A DNA stretch of 64,000 bases from Anaerotignum faecicola. GTDB taxonomy: Bacteria; Bacillota; Clostridia; Lachnospirales; Anaerotignaceae. The notes beneath the pieces are model-generated. The model saw only the letters and a list, made by a program, of their open reading frames with translations. It did not search any database and was not told the DNA's origin. This document shows, one piece after another, positions 43,392-53,145 of this stretch (its first letter is position 1; every line of letters begins with the position of its first letter). Made by a program: the position numbers and the translations under genes. The stretch spans positions 1-64,000 of the forward strand of contig JANFXS010000001.1 in the NCBI GenBank assembly GCA_024460105.1. The letters are read 5' to 3'.

Positions 43392-45179
43392 TTAAAATTG
43401 TTCTTGTTGTCCGCCGGCTATTTTCTCGGCCAGTTCTTCCAAATATAACCACCGCTCCATTTTCTCGCTGAGCCTTTGCTCCAGCGCGTCCTTTTTTTCA
43501 ATAATCTCATTTAATTTTGCGTAGTCGCTTGAACAGCCCGCCATATCCGTATTACATTTTTCAATCTCTTTTTCCAGATTTTCAACTTCCTGTGCGATTG
43601 TTTCATACTCCCTTTGTTCGTTGTAGCTGAATTTCAATTTTCTCTGCTTTGGCTGCTGCTGTTTCTCATCTTTCGGTTTTGCGGCGTTCTCTTTAATTTC
43701 GCTTGTCTTATTTGCTTCATAATCGCTGAAATTCCCGGTATATCTTACGATTTCGCCATCGCTCCTTACTTCAAATATAAACTCGGCCGTCTTGTCAAGA
43801 AAATACCTGTCATGGGATACCGCAATAACAGCGCCGTTAAAATTTTCAAGATAGTCTTCAAGTATAGTAAGCGTTTCTATATCAAGATCGTTAGTCGGTT
43901 CGTCAAGAAGAAGTATATTAGGCGCCTCCATAAGTATGCTCAGAAGATAAAGCCGCCTTTTTTCGCCGCCGCTTAATTTTCCAATCAGGGAATATTGCAG
44001 ATCCGGATAAAATAAAAATTTCTCAAGCATTTGGCTTGCGGTTATAACACCGTCGGGCGTTTTTATTGAATTATTAATTTCTTTTATAAAGTCTATAACC
44101 TTCATACTGTTATCCAGCTTCTGATTTTCCTGGGAAAAATATCCGATTTTAACAGTTCCACCCATTTCAACGCTGCCGCTGTCCGGTTTAAGCTCGCCGC
44201 TTATGATATTAAGCAGAGTACTTTTTCCGGCGCCGTTCCTGCCTACAATTCCAATTCTGTCATTTCTAAGCACAGTATAAGTAAAGTCTTTAATTACTTC
44301 TTTTTTGTCGAAACTCTTAGAAATATGTTTAAGTTCAACCGTTTTTCTGCCAAGACGGCTTGAAACCGACGACATCTCTATCTTTTCGTCAAACTCAGGA
44401 CCATTTGCCGCTTTTAATTCCTCATATCTTTCAATACGGCCTTTTGCTTTTGTACTTCTGGCCCTCGCCCCTCTCATAATCCATGCATATTCTTTTTTTA
44501 ATATAGCCTGTCTTTTTCTTTCGCTGGCTATAGCCATATCTTCCCTTAAAGCTTTCAGTTCGAGGTATTTGGAATAATTCGCCTCATAATTGTAAATCTT
44601 CCCCTTATCAAGTTCCGTTATACGGTTTACAACCCTGTTAAGAAAATACCTGTCGTGGGTTATCATAATTAACCCGCCTTTAAACTTTATAAGGTATTCC
44701 TCAAGCCACGCAACCATGTCGCTGTCCAAGTGGTTTGTCGGTTCGTCCAGTATAAGAACATCGGCAGGATGTATAAGCGCCGCCGCCAATGCAGTTCTTT
44801 TTTTCTGTCCTCCTGAAAGAGCGCCGATTTTTTGTTCGTAATTATTCATTCCAAGCTTAGACAGCATTGTTTTTGCCTCATATTCATTTAACATTCTAAA
44901 CTCTTCAGGCATATCTTCAAAAACCTGTTCCAAAACAGTATTATTGTCGTTCATAATCGGATTCTGTCTTAAAAAGCTTATTTGTAAATTAGGATTAAAC
45001 CATGTCTTTCCGCTGTCAGGCTCCTCATAGCCCGCAAGTATTCTTAAAAGCGTACTCTTTCCCGTACCGTTTATTCCGATAATTCCTATTTTGTCTCCCT
45101 CGTTAAGATACAAAGAAACGTCTTTCAGCAGTTCTTTCATTCCATAATTTTTATATATGTTTTCAACTGATAGAAGCAT
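43392..45179 (-). CDS. ABC-F family ATP-binding protein
   Basis: 595 residues with two ABC domains and no membrane part. Walker A motifs GINGTGKST and GRNGAGKST, signatures LSGGQKKRTALA and LSGGEKRRLYLL, and the linker between them (about 225-310, basic helices) define ABC-F ribosome-acting factors. A C-terminal coiled coil (EQREYETIAQEVENLEKEIE...) makes it Uup-like. It may rescue stalled ribosomes; an antibiotic-protection role cannot be judged. AGGAGA precedes the ATG. Confidence 0.93.
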   Translation of the reverse strand: MLLSVENIYKNYGMKELLKDVSLYLNEGDKIGIIGINGTGKSTLLRILAGYEEPDSGKTWFNPNLQISFLRQNPIMNDNNTVLEQVFEDMPEEFRMLNEYEAKTMLSKLGMNNYEQKIGALSGGQKKRTALAAALIHPADVLILDEPTNHLDSDMVAWLEEYLIKFKGGLIMITHDRYFLNRVVNRITELDKGKIYNYEANYSKYLELKALREDMAIASERKRQAILKKEYAWIMRGARARSTKAKGRIERYEELKAANGPEFDEKIEMSSVSSRLGRKTVELKHISKSFDKKEVIKDFTYTVLRNDRIGIVGRNGAGKSTLLNIISGELKPDSGSVEMGGTVKIGYFSQENQKLDNSMKVIDFIKEINNSIKTPDGVITASQMLEKFLFYPDLQYSLIGKLSGGEKRRLYLLSILMEAPNILLLDEPTNDLDIETLTILEDYLENFNGAVIAVSHDRYFLDKTAEFIFEVRSDGEIVRYTGNFSDYEANKTSEIKENAAKPKDEKQQQPKQRKLKFSYNEQREYETIAQEVENLEKEIEKCNTDMAGCSSDYAKLNEIIEKKDALEQRLSEKMERWLYLEELAEKIAGGQQEQF

Positions 45180-45264
45180 AACAATTCTCCTGATTTTAAA
45201 ATTTGATAATTAAGAATTATACCATAAAAAGAAATTAAAATAAAACATGTTTATGTAAATAAAG

Positions 45265-45303
45265 ACACCGGTTTTACAATAATTGATTTACTGAAAACCG
45301 ATG
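45265..45303 (-). terminator. Weak terminator after the CorC/HlyC-like gene
   Basis: GACACCGGTTTT and AAAACCGATGTC arms pair imperfectly around an approximately 17-base loop, followed on the minus strand by TTTATTT. Confidence 0.45.
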
Positions 45304-45390
45304 TCAAAACAATTAATTCAAAATTTTAAGCAATAAATTTCCTGCCGCTTGTTTATCAGGCTTAAAGGCATATTTCATTTTCCAAACCGC

Positions 45391-46659
45391 TTATTCTTCT
45401 TCGTTTTCCTTAGGAAGGACTTTAACCCTGAGCTTTGTAATACGGTTTTTTTCAACTTCTTCAACCTTGATTTCAAGGCCGTCTGTTGTAACCGTTTCTC
45501 CGGCCACTGCAAAACGCCCTAAAAATCCGATGACATATCCGCCTATAGTTTCGACGTCATCGCTTTCCAGCCGTGTTCCGAGCATTTCATTTATATCGTC
45601 AATCCTGGTTGTACCGTCTACAAGATATTCGTTTTCATGAACCTGTTCTATATCGTCTTTTTCATCTTCATCAAATTCGTCGGCTATCTCGCCTACAATT
45701 TCCTCAACCATATCCTCAACAGTTACAAGTCCCGACGTACCGCCGTATTCGTCAAGTACTATAGCAAGCGCGATCCTGTTTGTTCTCATTTCCTTCAAAA
45801 GCTTGCTGATTTCTTTTGATTCATATGTGAAAAACGGTTCCCTCATATATTTTTCAGGCGTAAAATTTTCCTTGTCGTCTACAAAAAATACGTCTTTTAG
45901 AAATAGTATGCCGATAATATCGTCAATATCTTCATTATAAACCGGAATCCTTGAAAACTGCTCCTCTTTAAACACTTGAATGACCTCTTCATATCCCGCG
46001 TCTTTAGAAACCGTAGCCATTTCCGTTCTCGGAGTCATAACGTCCTTTGCTTTGTAATCACCAAAGTCAAAGACATTATTAATCATTTCCCTTTCGTCAA
46101 TTTCCAAAACGCCTTCCTCATGGCTGACGTTAACCATCGTTTTAAGTTCAGCTTCGGTTATTGTCGGCGTTTTGTCATCGTTCCGTCCCCCGAGGATTTT
46201 AATTATGGCGCATGTTACCACATCAAAAACTTTAACAAACGGCGTAAGCACCTTAATCACAAAATTAATAGGCCTTGCAACGGCAAGAGCAATTTTCTCC
46301 GAGTTTTCAGCGGCAAACGTCTTGGGGGTTATCTCGCCGAAAATGAGCACTACAATAGTCATTAAAACCGTTGCGATAGTAACGCCGTATTTCGGGCTTA
46401 TCTCAATGGCAATAGCGGTAGCCAACGAGGACGCCCCTATATTAACAATGTTATTTCCGACAAGTATTGCGCTTAAAAGTTTTTGAGGGCTTTCCAAAAG
46501 TTTCTGCACAATGTCTGCATTCTTTACATTTTCCTCAATCATATTCAGGAGCTTAATCCTGCTTATTGATGCAAGCGCCGTTTCAGACGATGAAAAAAAT
46601 GCCGATAATGAAACTAAAACGATAAGAACTATAAACAGATACCAACTGCCGGGTTCCAC
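45391..46659 (-). CDS. CNNM/CorC/HlyC-type membrane protein (DUF21-CBS-CorC domains)
   Basis: 422 residues: N-terminal DUF21 membrane domain with about four helices (1-180, SAFFSSSETALASISRIKLL), a CBS pair (about 205-325, MTPRTEMATV ... AIVLDEYGGTSGLVTVEDMVEEIVGEI) and a C-terminal CorC/HlyC domain (340-415). Family members take part in Mg or other cation export or resistance; the haemolysin name is historical. GTG start directly after the stop of the ABC ATPase gene, so translation is coupled to the importer operon. Confidence 0.92.
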   Translation of the reverse strand: MEPGSWYLFIVLIVLVSLSAFFSSSETALASISRIKLLNMIEENVKNADIVQKLLESPQKLLSAILVGNNIVNIGASSLATAIAIEISPKYGVTIATVLMTIVVLIFGEITPKTFAAENSEKIALAVARPINFVIKVLTPFVKVFDVVTCAIIKILGGRNDDKTPTITEAELKTMVNVSHEEGVLEIDEREMINNVFDFGDYKAKDVMTPRTEMATVSKDAGYEEVIQVFKEEQFSRIPVYNEDIDDIIGILFLKDVFFVDDKENFTPEKYMREPFFTYESKEISKLLKEMRTNRIALAIVLDEYGGTSGLVTVEDMVEEIVGEIADEFDEDEKDDIEQVHENEYLVDGTTRIDDINEMLGTRLESDDVETIGGYVIGFLGRFAVAGETVTTDGLEIKVEEVEKNRITKLRVKVLPKENEEE

Positions 46660-47319
46660 TTAAAAATCACACTCCGTATTCTTCAATAAATTTTCAATAT
46701 AACTTACGTCGTTTACATTATTTTTGTTTTCAATAATTTTTAAAATCTTCAGCGGCCGGCCGCCAAGTATAACTATATTATCACCCATATTTACAGCCTC
46801 CTGTATTTCATGGGTAATTAATACAGCCGTTTTGCCGTGCAGAACGCTTTTAACCATTGGCATCAGCCTTTCTTTAAGTATAATATCGATGCCGTTAAAC
46901 GGTTCATCCATTATGAACAGATCGCCGCCGTAAACTATCGCCCGTGCAAGGGCAACCCTCCTTTTCATTCCTCCGCTTAATTCTTCCGGATACTTTAACA
47001 AAGAATCTTTTAAATTAAGTTTTTCCAATACCTCTTTGCATAATTTATCATCATTATTAACACACAGCAAGTTGTTTAAAACATTAATGCTGTTAATAAG
47101 CCGATTTTCCTGAAAAACAACCGAAACCCGCTCTGCTCCGCCAAGATCGGCATATCCCTTATCGGGCTTTAAAAATCCCAGCAGTATGTTGATCAGCGCC
47201 GTTTTGCCGCAGCCTGAATTGCCAAGCAGCACTGTTGTTTTTCCTTTTTCAAAAATTATATTAAAATCTTCAAACAATATTGTGTCAAATTTTTTTGATA
47301 CGCCTTTTAATTCAACCAC
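46660..47319 (-). CDS. ABC importer ATPase, nitrate/sulfonate/taurine type
   Basis: 219 residues. Walker A GNSGCGKT, signature LSGGMKRRVALARAI, Walker B LFIMDEPF and switch His in LITHEIQEA are intact. GTG start overlaps the permease 3' end. Closest in style to SsuB/TauB. Powers uptake with the permease and lipoprotein upstream in the same operon. Confidence 0.9.
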   Translation of the reverse strand: MVELKGVSKKFDTILFEDFNIIFEKGKTTVLLGNSGCGKTALINILLGFLKPDKGYADLGGAERVSVVFQENRLINSINVLNNLLCVNNDDKLCKEVLEKLNLKDSLLKYPEELSGGMKRRVALARAIVYGGDLFIMDEPFNGIDIILKERLMPMVKSVLHGKTAVLITHEIQEAVNMGDNIVILGGRPLKILKIIENKNNVNDVSYIENLLKNTECDF

Positions 47320-48071
47320 TTTCTGCCCTCCGCCCTAAACACACCCTGCATAAACTTTTTAAAAAGGTTTTCAAGCAGCAGGCTTAAAACAATTACAACT
47401 AACGTCCATGCAAAAAGCTGCGGCGTTTCAAGATATGTTTTGCTGTTATAAAGCCCCCTCCCTATAGAAAAAGCAGGATTGGCAATAACTTCAGCCGCTA
47501 TTGAAGATTTCCAGGCAAATCCAATGCCCATAACGCATGCGGTATAAAAATTCGGCAGACATTGCGGAATATATATAAGCTTAACTTTTTTAGCAAAGCT
47601 AAAATTATAAACCTTCGCCATCTCCAATAGTTTTATGTCCGTTCCTTTAATAGCAGAAAATATATTTCCGCTTATAATCGGCAAAACCATAAGGAACGAA
47701 ATCAGTATGGGTACATCGGAGCTTTTAACCCAAAGCAGAACCAATATTATAAAAGATGCGACCGGGGTTGATTTTATAACCGTAATAATAGGTGAAAATA
47801 TATATTCAACCGGTCTTGAAACGCTCATAACCGCTCCTAAAACCGTTCCTGCGAAAACTGCAAATATAAACCCCATCGCAACACGCCCCAGCGAATGAAG
47901 CACGCTGAACCAAAATACCGGCTCAAAAACGTTTGAAGCCAAAATGCCGAAAACTGATACAGGCGACGGAAAAAGAAGCTCTTTTCCAATAAAAAGCGAT
48001 ACGGCTTCCCATGCGGCAATCCAAAATAGTACGCATAATAAATTTATTCCGTAATTTTTTTTCCCCTTCAA
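47307..48071 (-). CDS. ABC importer permease, SsuC/TauC type
   Basis: 254 residues with six membrane segments and the EAA-type coupling loop (KLLEMAKVYNFSFAKKVKLIYIPQCLPNF). TTG start at 48071, seven bases after AAGGAG. Overlaps the ATPase gene by 13 bases. Confidence 0.9.
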   Translation of the reverse strand: MKGKKNYGINLLCVLFWIAAWEAVSLFIGKELLFPSPVSVFGILASNVFEPVFWFSVLHSLGRVAMGFIFAVFAGTVLGAVMSVSRPVEYIFSPIITVIKSTPVASFIILVLLWVKSSDVPILISFLMVLPIISGNIFSAIKGTDIKLLEMAKVYNFSFAKKVKLIYIPQCLPNFYTACVMGIGFAWKSSIAAEVIANPAFSIGRGLYNSKTYLETPQLFAWTLVVIVLSLLLENLFKKFMQGVFRAEGRKWLN

Positions 48072-48090
48072 TCCCGTTCTCCTTTATATG

Positions 48091-48124
48091 CCAAAAGACT
48101 CACCAAATATATGTGAGCCTTTCG
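48091..48124 (-). terminator. Intra-operon stem-loop
   Basis: AAAGGCTCAC pairs with GTGAGTCTTT between the binding-protein and permease genes, without a long T-run. Such hairpins often raise binding-protein mRNA over that of the permease. Confidence 0.5.
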
Positions 48125-48145
48125 GTCTGTATTCTTATTTTTTCA

Positions 48146-49234
48146 TCAGTTCCTTATATAATAAAAATCCTCTTCCGGTATAGCCCCGCCGACAGATTTA
48201 GGGTTAAATTCATACATTGTCGAAAGGAAATTATCTACAAGCCTAAGCATTTTGCTCCCATCAATAAAAATGATATTGCACCTTGGTATAGATTCTGAGG
48301 CAATTTCTTTGTCGTCAACTATACCGTAAGTAACAATATACTCGGAAACTGCATCAATTTCTTCTTCATCGTTTGTCACATCGATAAAATAGTCGTATTC
48401 GTCAAGGAACTTGCTGAATTCCTTTTCGTATTCGTCAAGAAAGTCCTTCCTTACGACTATACAGCCCATAGGCAAAGTATTTGCAACGCCTTTTTCCTCG
48501 TATGAATATTCGTCCCAAATTTCAGCTACGTCAATGGCGATATTAAGGCCGCTTACTTTTTTCATAGCCGCCGTAGCAAAAGGTTCCGGAAGGAGCGCAA
48601 TATCGGCATCGCCCGAAACAATGGCGGCAACTGCGTCCGAATGGCTTGAAACAAAGCTTAAAGTGGTATCTGTAATGCCTGCTTTTGACAAAATAAATTC
48701 CATTACATACTCTGGTACCGCTCCTTGTCCGGCCATAACAACTGTTTTTCCGCTTAAATCAGCCAATGAAGAAACCGAACTTCCGTTTTCAACAATATAT
48801 AAGTTGCCCAATGTATTTACTGCCGCAATCAGCACTTCTCCTTCGGTCTTGTTATATAAAGCCGACGCAAGGTTTACGGGAACAGCCGCAACGCTTACAT
48901 CGCCGTTTATAATTTTAGCCGTGACTTCGTCGGGCGTGTTATAAACTTCAAACGAATAGTTTCCGAAAACAAAACCGTTTTCACTTTCATTCATTAAGGC
49001 CGCCGCTCCCATTGCAGTAGGGCCTTTTAAAAGCGCAACATTGATTAAAACTTTTTCACTTTTATCGGCAGTTTCTCCGTCCTGACCGTTTTCCTCTGTG
49101 GAATCCGAAGGCGGCTGTTCTTCCTGCTGTGTCTGTCCGTTTGTGTTGTCTTCCGGAGCTTCCGTCTTTGTGCATCCTGCAAACATAGAAACCATAACGG
49201 CTAAAGTAAGCATAATACATGCCAGTTTTTTCAT
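48146..49234 (-). CDS. ABC importer substrate-binding lipoprotein (NMT1/TauA-like)
   Basis: 362 residues. Lipoprotein signal MKKLACIMLTLAVMVSMFAG followed by Cys21, then an acidic Gln/Glu/Asp linker (about 22-55) and a type II periplasmic-binding fold (LLKGPTAMGAAALM ... SGDADIALLPEPFATAAMKK). It belongs to the group of sulfonate, nitrate or thiamine-precursor binders. Position 14 bases after metA points to a sulfur compound or methionine precursor as the ligand, an inference. Confidence 0.88.
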   Translation of the reverse strand: MKKLACIMLTLAVMVSMFAGCTKTEAPEDNTNGQTQQEEQPPSDSTEENGQDGETADKSEKVLINVALLKGPTAMGAAALMNESENGFVFGNYSFEVYNTPDEVTAKIINGDVSVAAVPVNLASALYNKTEGEVLIAAVNTLGNLYIVENGSSVSSLADLSGKTVVMAGQGAVPEYVMEFILSKAGITDTTLSFVSSHSDAVAAIVSGDADIALLPEPFATAAMKKVSGLNIAIDVAEIWDEYSYEEKGVANTLPMGCIVVRKDFLDEYEKEFSKFLDEYDYFIDVTNDEEEIDAVSEYIVTYGIVDDKEIASESIPRCNIIFIDGSKMLRLVDNFLSTMYEFNPKSVGGAIPEEDFYYIRN

Positions 49235-49248
49235 ATTAATATTCCTCC

Positions 49249-50175
49249 TTATTCAACGGCGTTTATATTGTCAACATTATAAGGCGTTTCCTGATATACA
49301 TAGTAGTTGAGCCAGTTGCTGAAAAGCAGGTTTGAATGGGAACGCCAACGCACAATAGGCATTTTTGTCGGGTCGTCGTCTTTAAAATAATGAAGAGGCA
49401 CGTCTATATCAATGCCTTTTTTTATATCCCTGTCATATTCCGCCTTCAGCGTAAGCGGATCGTATTCCGAATGTCCCATAACGAATATCTGCCTTCCATG
49501 CTTCGCAATGGCAATATATACGCCAGATTCCTCGCTTTCAGACAATATAACGACTTTTGGATTTTTAACTATATCCTCGCGCCTTACTTCAGTACGCCTG
49601 GAATGAGGCACAAAAAACTCATCGTCAAACCCTTTTAGAAGCTTGTCGCTGTAATTGTTCGTATAATGCGGGAAAACGCCGAAAACCTTTTTATCAAGAA
49701 TTCTTTTTGGTATCCCGTAATGGTAATACAGCCCTGCCTGGGCTCCCCAGCATATGTGCATTGTGCTTGTAACGTTGCTCTTTGTCCATTCCATTATTTC
49801 GGTAATTTCTTCCCAATAGTTCACCTCTTCAAACTCAAAAAGTTCAATCGGCGCCCCGGTAATTATCATTCCGTCAAATTTGCTTCCTTTTATTTCATCG
49901 AAAGTATGATAAAAGCTTTTCATATGTTCGGGCGAAGTATTTTTTGGATCATGCGTCTTTGGGGCAAGAAGAGTCACTTCAATCTGAAGAGGCGTATTGC
50001 CGATGAGCCTTAAAAGCTGAACTTCCGTAACTTCTTTAAGCGGCATTAGGTTTAAAATAGCTATCCTAAGAGGACGTATATCCTGGTGATAAGCCCTGTC
50101 CTCGTCCATAACGAATATTCCTTCTTTGGCCAATATTTCCTGTGCCGGTAGATGTGCTGGTAATTTAATTGGCAT
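49249..50175 (-). CDS. metA: Homoserine O-acetyl/succinyltransferase
   Basis: 308 residues from the ATG at 50175, which has AGGAGTGG upstream. MetA family: [58 protein letters not shown] (nucleophile Cys) and HSRRTEV are conserved stretches. It activates homoserine for methionine synthesis. In clostridia with MetY (present at 34 kb) the acyl group is usually acetyl. It is the first gene of an operon with an ABC importer, unlike the usual stand-alone metA. Confidence 0.95.
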   Translation of the reverse strand: MPIKLPAHLPAQEILAKEGIFVMDEDRAYHQDIRPLRIAILNLMPLKEVTEVQLLRLIGNTPLQIEVTLLAPKTHDPKNTSPEHMKSFYHTFDEIKGSKFDGMIITGAPIELFEFEEVNYWEEITEIMEWTKSNVTSTMHICWGAQAGLYYHYGIPKRILDKKVFGVFPHYTNNYSDKLLKGFDDEFFVPHSRRTEVRREDIVKNPKVVILSESEESGVYIAIAKHGRQIFVMGHSEYDPLTLKAEYDRDIKKGIDIDVPLHYFKDDDPTKMPIVRWRSHSNLLFSNWLNYYVYQETPYNVDNINAVE

Positions 50176-50209
50176 AAAACCACTCCTTGTGCATTGCATT
50201 AACGCATGT

Positions 50210-50215
50210 ATTATA
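50210..50215 (-). promoter_or_regulatory. metA operon promoter, extended -10
   Basis: TGTTATAAT on the minus strand (TG one base before TATAAT), 35 bases from the start. The -35 is poor. No SAM riboswitch or T-box is seen in the short leader. Confidence 0.45.
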
Positions 50216-50258
50216 ACAAAATATTTCCAAAAAGGCTATTAAAATTTTATTAATTCTT

Positions 50259-50287
50259 TTGACGTTAACAAACAATTCATATATTAT
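50259..50287 (+). promoter_or_regulatory. Promoter of the YqxD-like gene
   Basis: TTGACG, 17-base spacer, TATTAT, 26 bases before the start. Confidence 0.6.
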
Positions 50288-50313
50288 TAACAATATGTTA
50301 AGGAGGAATTTCA

Positions 50314-50757
50314 ATGAAAATATTAGTCGATGCGGACGCATGTCCCGTAAAAAGCATTATAGTTAATATTGCTAAAAAAGAAAATATACCCGTTATCATG
50401 TTTTTCGATACGAGCCACTGCTACAACGACGGCTACAGCCTTGTCAAAACAGTTGACAAAGGTCCTGATTCCGTTGATTTCGCAATTATAAACTGCATTG
50501 ACAAAGGCGATATATGCATAACGCAGGATTATGGGCTTGCCGTTATGGCAATGTCAAAAAGCGCTTTTGCACTGCATCAAAACGGGTTTGAATATACTGA
50601 TTTAAATATAGGCCGTATGCTTTTTGAACGTCATATAAGCCGCGAAATGAGAAAAAACGGGTTCCGCAGTACAAAAATAAAAAAACGCGCCAAAGAAAAC
50701 GATATTAAATTCGAAAAATTCTTTTCGGAATTTATAGCCCGAATTAAAGACGTTTAA
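50314..50757 (+). CDS. YaiI/YqxD family protein (UPF0178)
   Basis: 147 residues. MKILVDADACPVKSIIVNIA, TQDYGLA and the basic KIKKRAKENDIKF tail are typical of this family, thought to be a PIN-like nuclease fold. Function not established. AAGGAGG before the ATG. Its 3' end overlaps that of topB by 14 bases in convergent orientation. Confidence 0.92.
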   Translation: MKILVDADACPVKSIIVNIAKKENIPVIMFFDTSHCYNDGYSLVKTVDKGPDSVDFAIINCIDKGDICITQDYGLAVMAMSKSAFALHQNGFEYTDLNIGRMLFERHISREMRKNGFRSTKIKKRAKENDIKFEKFFSEFIARIKDV

Positions 50758-52876
50758 AATTCGTAATTTCTATGCCACCGCTAAGCTTAGTATTTATAAT
50801 TATATCGGCGGCGCCTTTTTCGCCTGTCTGTGGAAGGGTACAGCTTACGCCTTCGGCTTTTCCGTATTTTAATATATTTTTAACCATTTTTGAGTCTACG
50901 GTATTTCCATAACTGTCAAGCGAATTTTTCCATACAGTAAAATTGCATCCCCTTTTCCATCCGCTGCAGAAAAACGCTTTGCTGTTTTCAAAAATTTCCC
51001 CTTTTCCGCATACCGGACATTTGCCAAGGCTTCCTTTTGAACGGCCTTTCCTTTCTTCCTCAAATACTACGTCGATTCCGCTTTTATTGGCATTATCAAC
51101 AAGAAAATACACAAATTTTTTTATGCTCTCCATAAACCTTTCTTCCTGCATTTTCCCTTTTGCAATAGAAGAAAGCCCCTTTTCCCATCTTCCCGTTGTC
51201 TTTGGGCTTTTGAGCTCTTCCGGAAGCACATCCATAAGTTTCCGGCCTTTTTCAGTAGGTATAATGCTTTTTCCCTTCCTTACAACGTATCCCACCGTTA
51301 AAAGCCTTTCGATTATAGCCGCTCTTGTTGCCGGAGTTCCAATCCCGCTGTCCTTAATAGCTTCTTTTATACCCTCGTTTTCTATAAAGCGCCCGGCGTT
51401 TTCCATTGCCGAAAGCAGACCGGCTTCCGTGTATGGTTTCGGCGGAGTTGTTTTCTTCTTAACAGCTTTTGCCGAAATTATTTGGATTTCCTGTTTTTCT
51501 TTTAACGGAGGAATTATTGCTTCATCATCTTTTTTCTGTTTTTTCCCCTTTTCTTCAATTCCCTTATATAAAGCTGTCCATCCTTCGCTTAAAACTGTCG
51601 TGCCTTTAGAAATAAGTGTTTCTTCAAGACATTTAACTATAACCCTAGTAATATTATAAACATAAACCGGATAAAAAACCGAAATAAACCGCAAAACAAT
51701 TAAATTAAAAACCTTTTTTTCGTCATTTGTCAATCTGCCGGTATTAAAATTGCAGTCTGCCGGTATTATCGCATGGTGATCCGTAACTTTTGCATTATCA
51801 ATTATTCTTTTTGAAAACGGCAGCTCCTTCAATGAAAAAACATATTCCAGACAGTCTTTGTATTCTTCCGTATTTTTAAGCCGGCGCAGTATTGAGCCAA
51901 CTTTTTGAACCATATCGTCGCTCAAATACCTGCTGTCAGTACGAGGATATGTTATCATTTTCCTTTTTTCATAAAGATCCTGTGCAACCGAAAGTGTTTT
52001 CTGGGCCGAAAAACCGAACTTTTTATTACAGTCCCGCTGAAGTTCCGTAAGGTCGTATAAAAGCGGCGGGGGAATACGTTTTTCTTCATTTTCAATTCTT
52101 TCGACAACGCCTTTTTTGCCGGCTACTTTTTTTGCTTTTTCTTCCGCCTTTTCCTTTTCAAATATTTTCGTTTCGGTAAATTCCCTTAAAAACCATACGC
52201 CCTCAAAATTCCCGTAATCCGCAATAACTTCATAGTATTCTTTTACCTCAAAAGCATCAATTTCTTTCTGACGTTCGACAACTATATTAAGCGTAGGCGA
52301 CTGAACTCTTCCTATAGATAAAAGGGAATCGTATTTTAAAGTGTATGCCCTTGAGGCGTTTATGCCTACAAGCCAATCGGCTTCGCTCCTGCACTTTGCG
52401 CTTTTATAAAGGCTGTCATACTCGCTTCCTGCCTTAAGCGACGCAAATCCGTCTTTTATTGCCTTATCTGTCATGCTTGAAATCCAAAGCCGCTCGAATG
52501 GTTTGCTGCATTTTACATATTCGTATATATATCTGAATATCAATTCTCCTTCGCGCCCGCTGTCGGTGGCGCATATAATGCTTTCAATGCGGCTGCTGTT
52601 CATAAGCGATTTTAATATATTAAGCTGGCTTTCGGTTTCTTTTATAGCTTTCAGCTTTATATTTTCAGGGATAATAGGCAAATCCTCAGCACGCCATTTC
52701 TTCAGGCTTTTCTCATAGTCTTCGGGATCGCAAAGCGTCAGCAGGTGCCCTATGGCCCAGCTAACCACATATTTTTCGCCGTATAAATATCCGTCGCCTT
52801 TCTTTACGGCGCCAAGCGCCTTAGCTATGTCGCGCCCCACGGATGGTTTTTCCGCAATCACAAGTATTTTACCCAT
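50744..52876 (-). CDS. topB: DNA topoisomerase III
   Basis: 710 residues from the ATG at 52876 (MGKILVIAEKPSVG); the longer frame adds 22 residues without support. Type IA enzyme: TOPRIM at the N-terminus with ATDSGREGELIF acidic site, active Tyr in KMITYPRTDSRYL, and a C-terminal zinc-finger remnant (CPVCGKGEIF ... FFCSGWKRGC). Decatenates single-stranded-gapped DNA. Confidence 0.94.
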   Translation of the reverse strand: MGKILVIAEKPSVGRDIAKALGAVKKGDGYLYGEKYVVSWAIGHLLTLCDPEDYEKSLKKWRAEDLPIIPENIKLKAIKETESQLNILKSLMNSSRIESIICATDSGREGELIFRYIYEYVKCSKPFERLWISSMTDKAIKDGFASLKAGSEYDSLYKSAKCRSEADWLVGINASRAYTLKYDSLLSIGRVQSPTLNIVVERQKEIDAFEVKEYYEVIADYGNFEGVWFLREFTETKIFEKEKAEEKAKKVAGKKGVVERIENEEKRIPPPLLYDLTELQRDCNKKFGFSAQKTLSVAQDLYEKRKMITYPRTDSRYLSDDMVQKVGSILRRLKNTEEYKDCLEYVFSLKELPFSKRIIDNAKVTDHHAIIPADCNFNTGRLTNDEKKVFNLIVLRFISVFYPVYVYNITRVIVKCLEETLISKGTTVLSEGWTALYKGIEEKGKKQKKDDEAIIPPLKEKQEIQIISAKAVKKKTTPPKPYTEAGLLSAMENAGRFIENEGIKEAIKDSGIGTPATRAAIIERLLTVGYVVRKGKSIIPTEKGRKLMDVLPEELKSPKTTGRWEKGLSSIAKGKMQEERFMESIKKFVYFLVDNANKSGIDVVFEEERKGRSKGSLGKCPVCGKGEIFENSKAFFCSGWKRGCNFTVWKNSLDSYGNTVDSKMVKNILKYGKAEGVSCTLPQTGEKGAADIIINTKLSGGIEITNFKRL

Positions 52877-53080
52877 ATTTAACAGCCTTTCATCTACTAC
52901 AAAATTTAACTGATTGCTTATGAGTATACCATATAAAACCAATTAAGGCCATTCGTAAATTTTATATACGCGTTTCTTATAATTTAAATAATCATTCAAT
53001 ACATAATCAAAAGCGGTATATATTCCGCCCTAAAATTACACGGCTGAATACCATAAATTAAACAATGACATTCCATTCCA

Positions 53081-53109
53081 TTGACACAGCTTAAAATTAA
53101 GTATAAAAT
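53081..53109 (+). promoter_or_regulatory. Promoter of the degV-family gene
   Basis: TTGACA, 17-base spacer, TAAAAT, 36 bases before the ATG. Confidence 0.6.
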
Positions 53110-53145
53110 TACCCCAAAAATCGAAATAGCAAACGGAGGATAAAA

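Noticed and set aside
45391-46659. Haemolysin
   Set aside because: The old HlyC name attaches to this CBS-domain membrane family, but nothing suggests a toxin.
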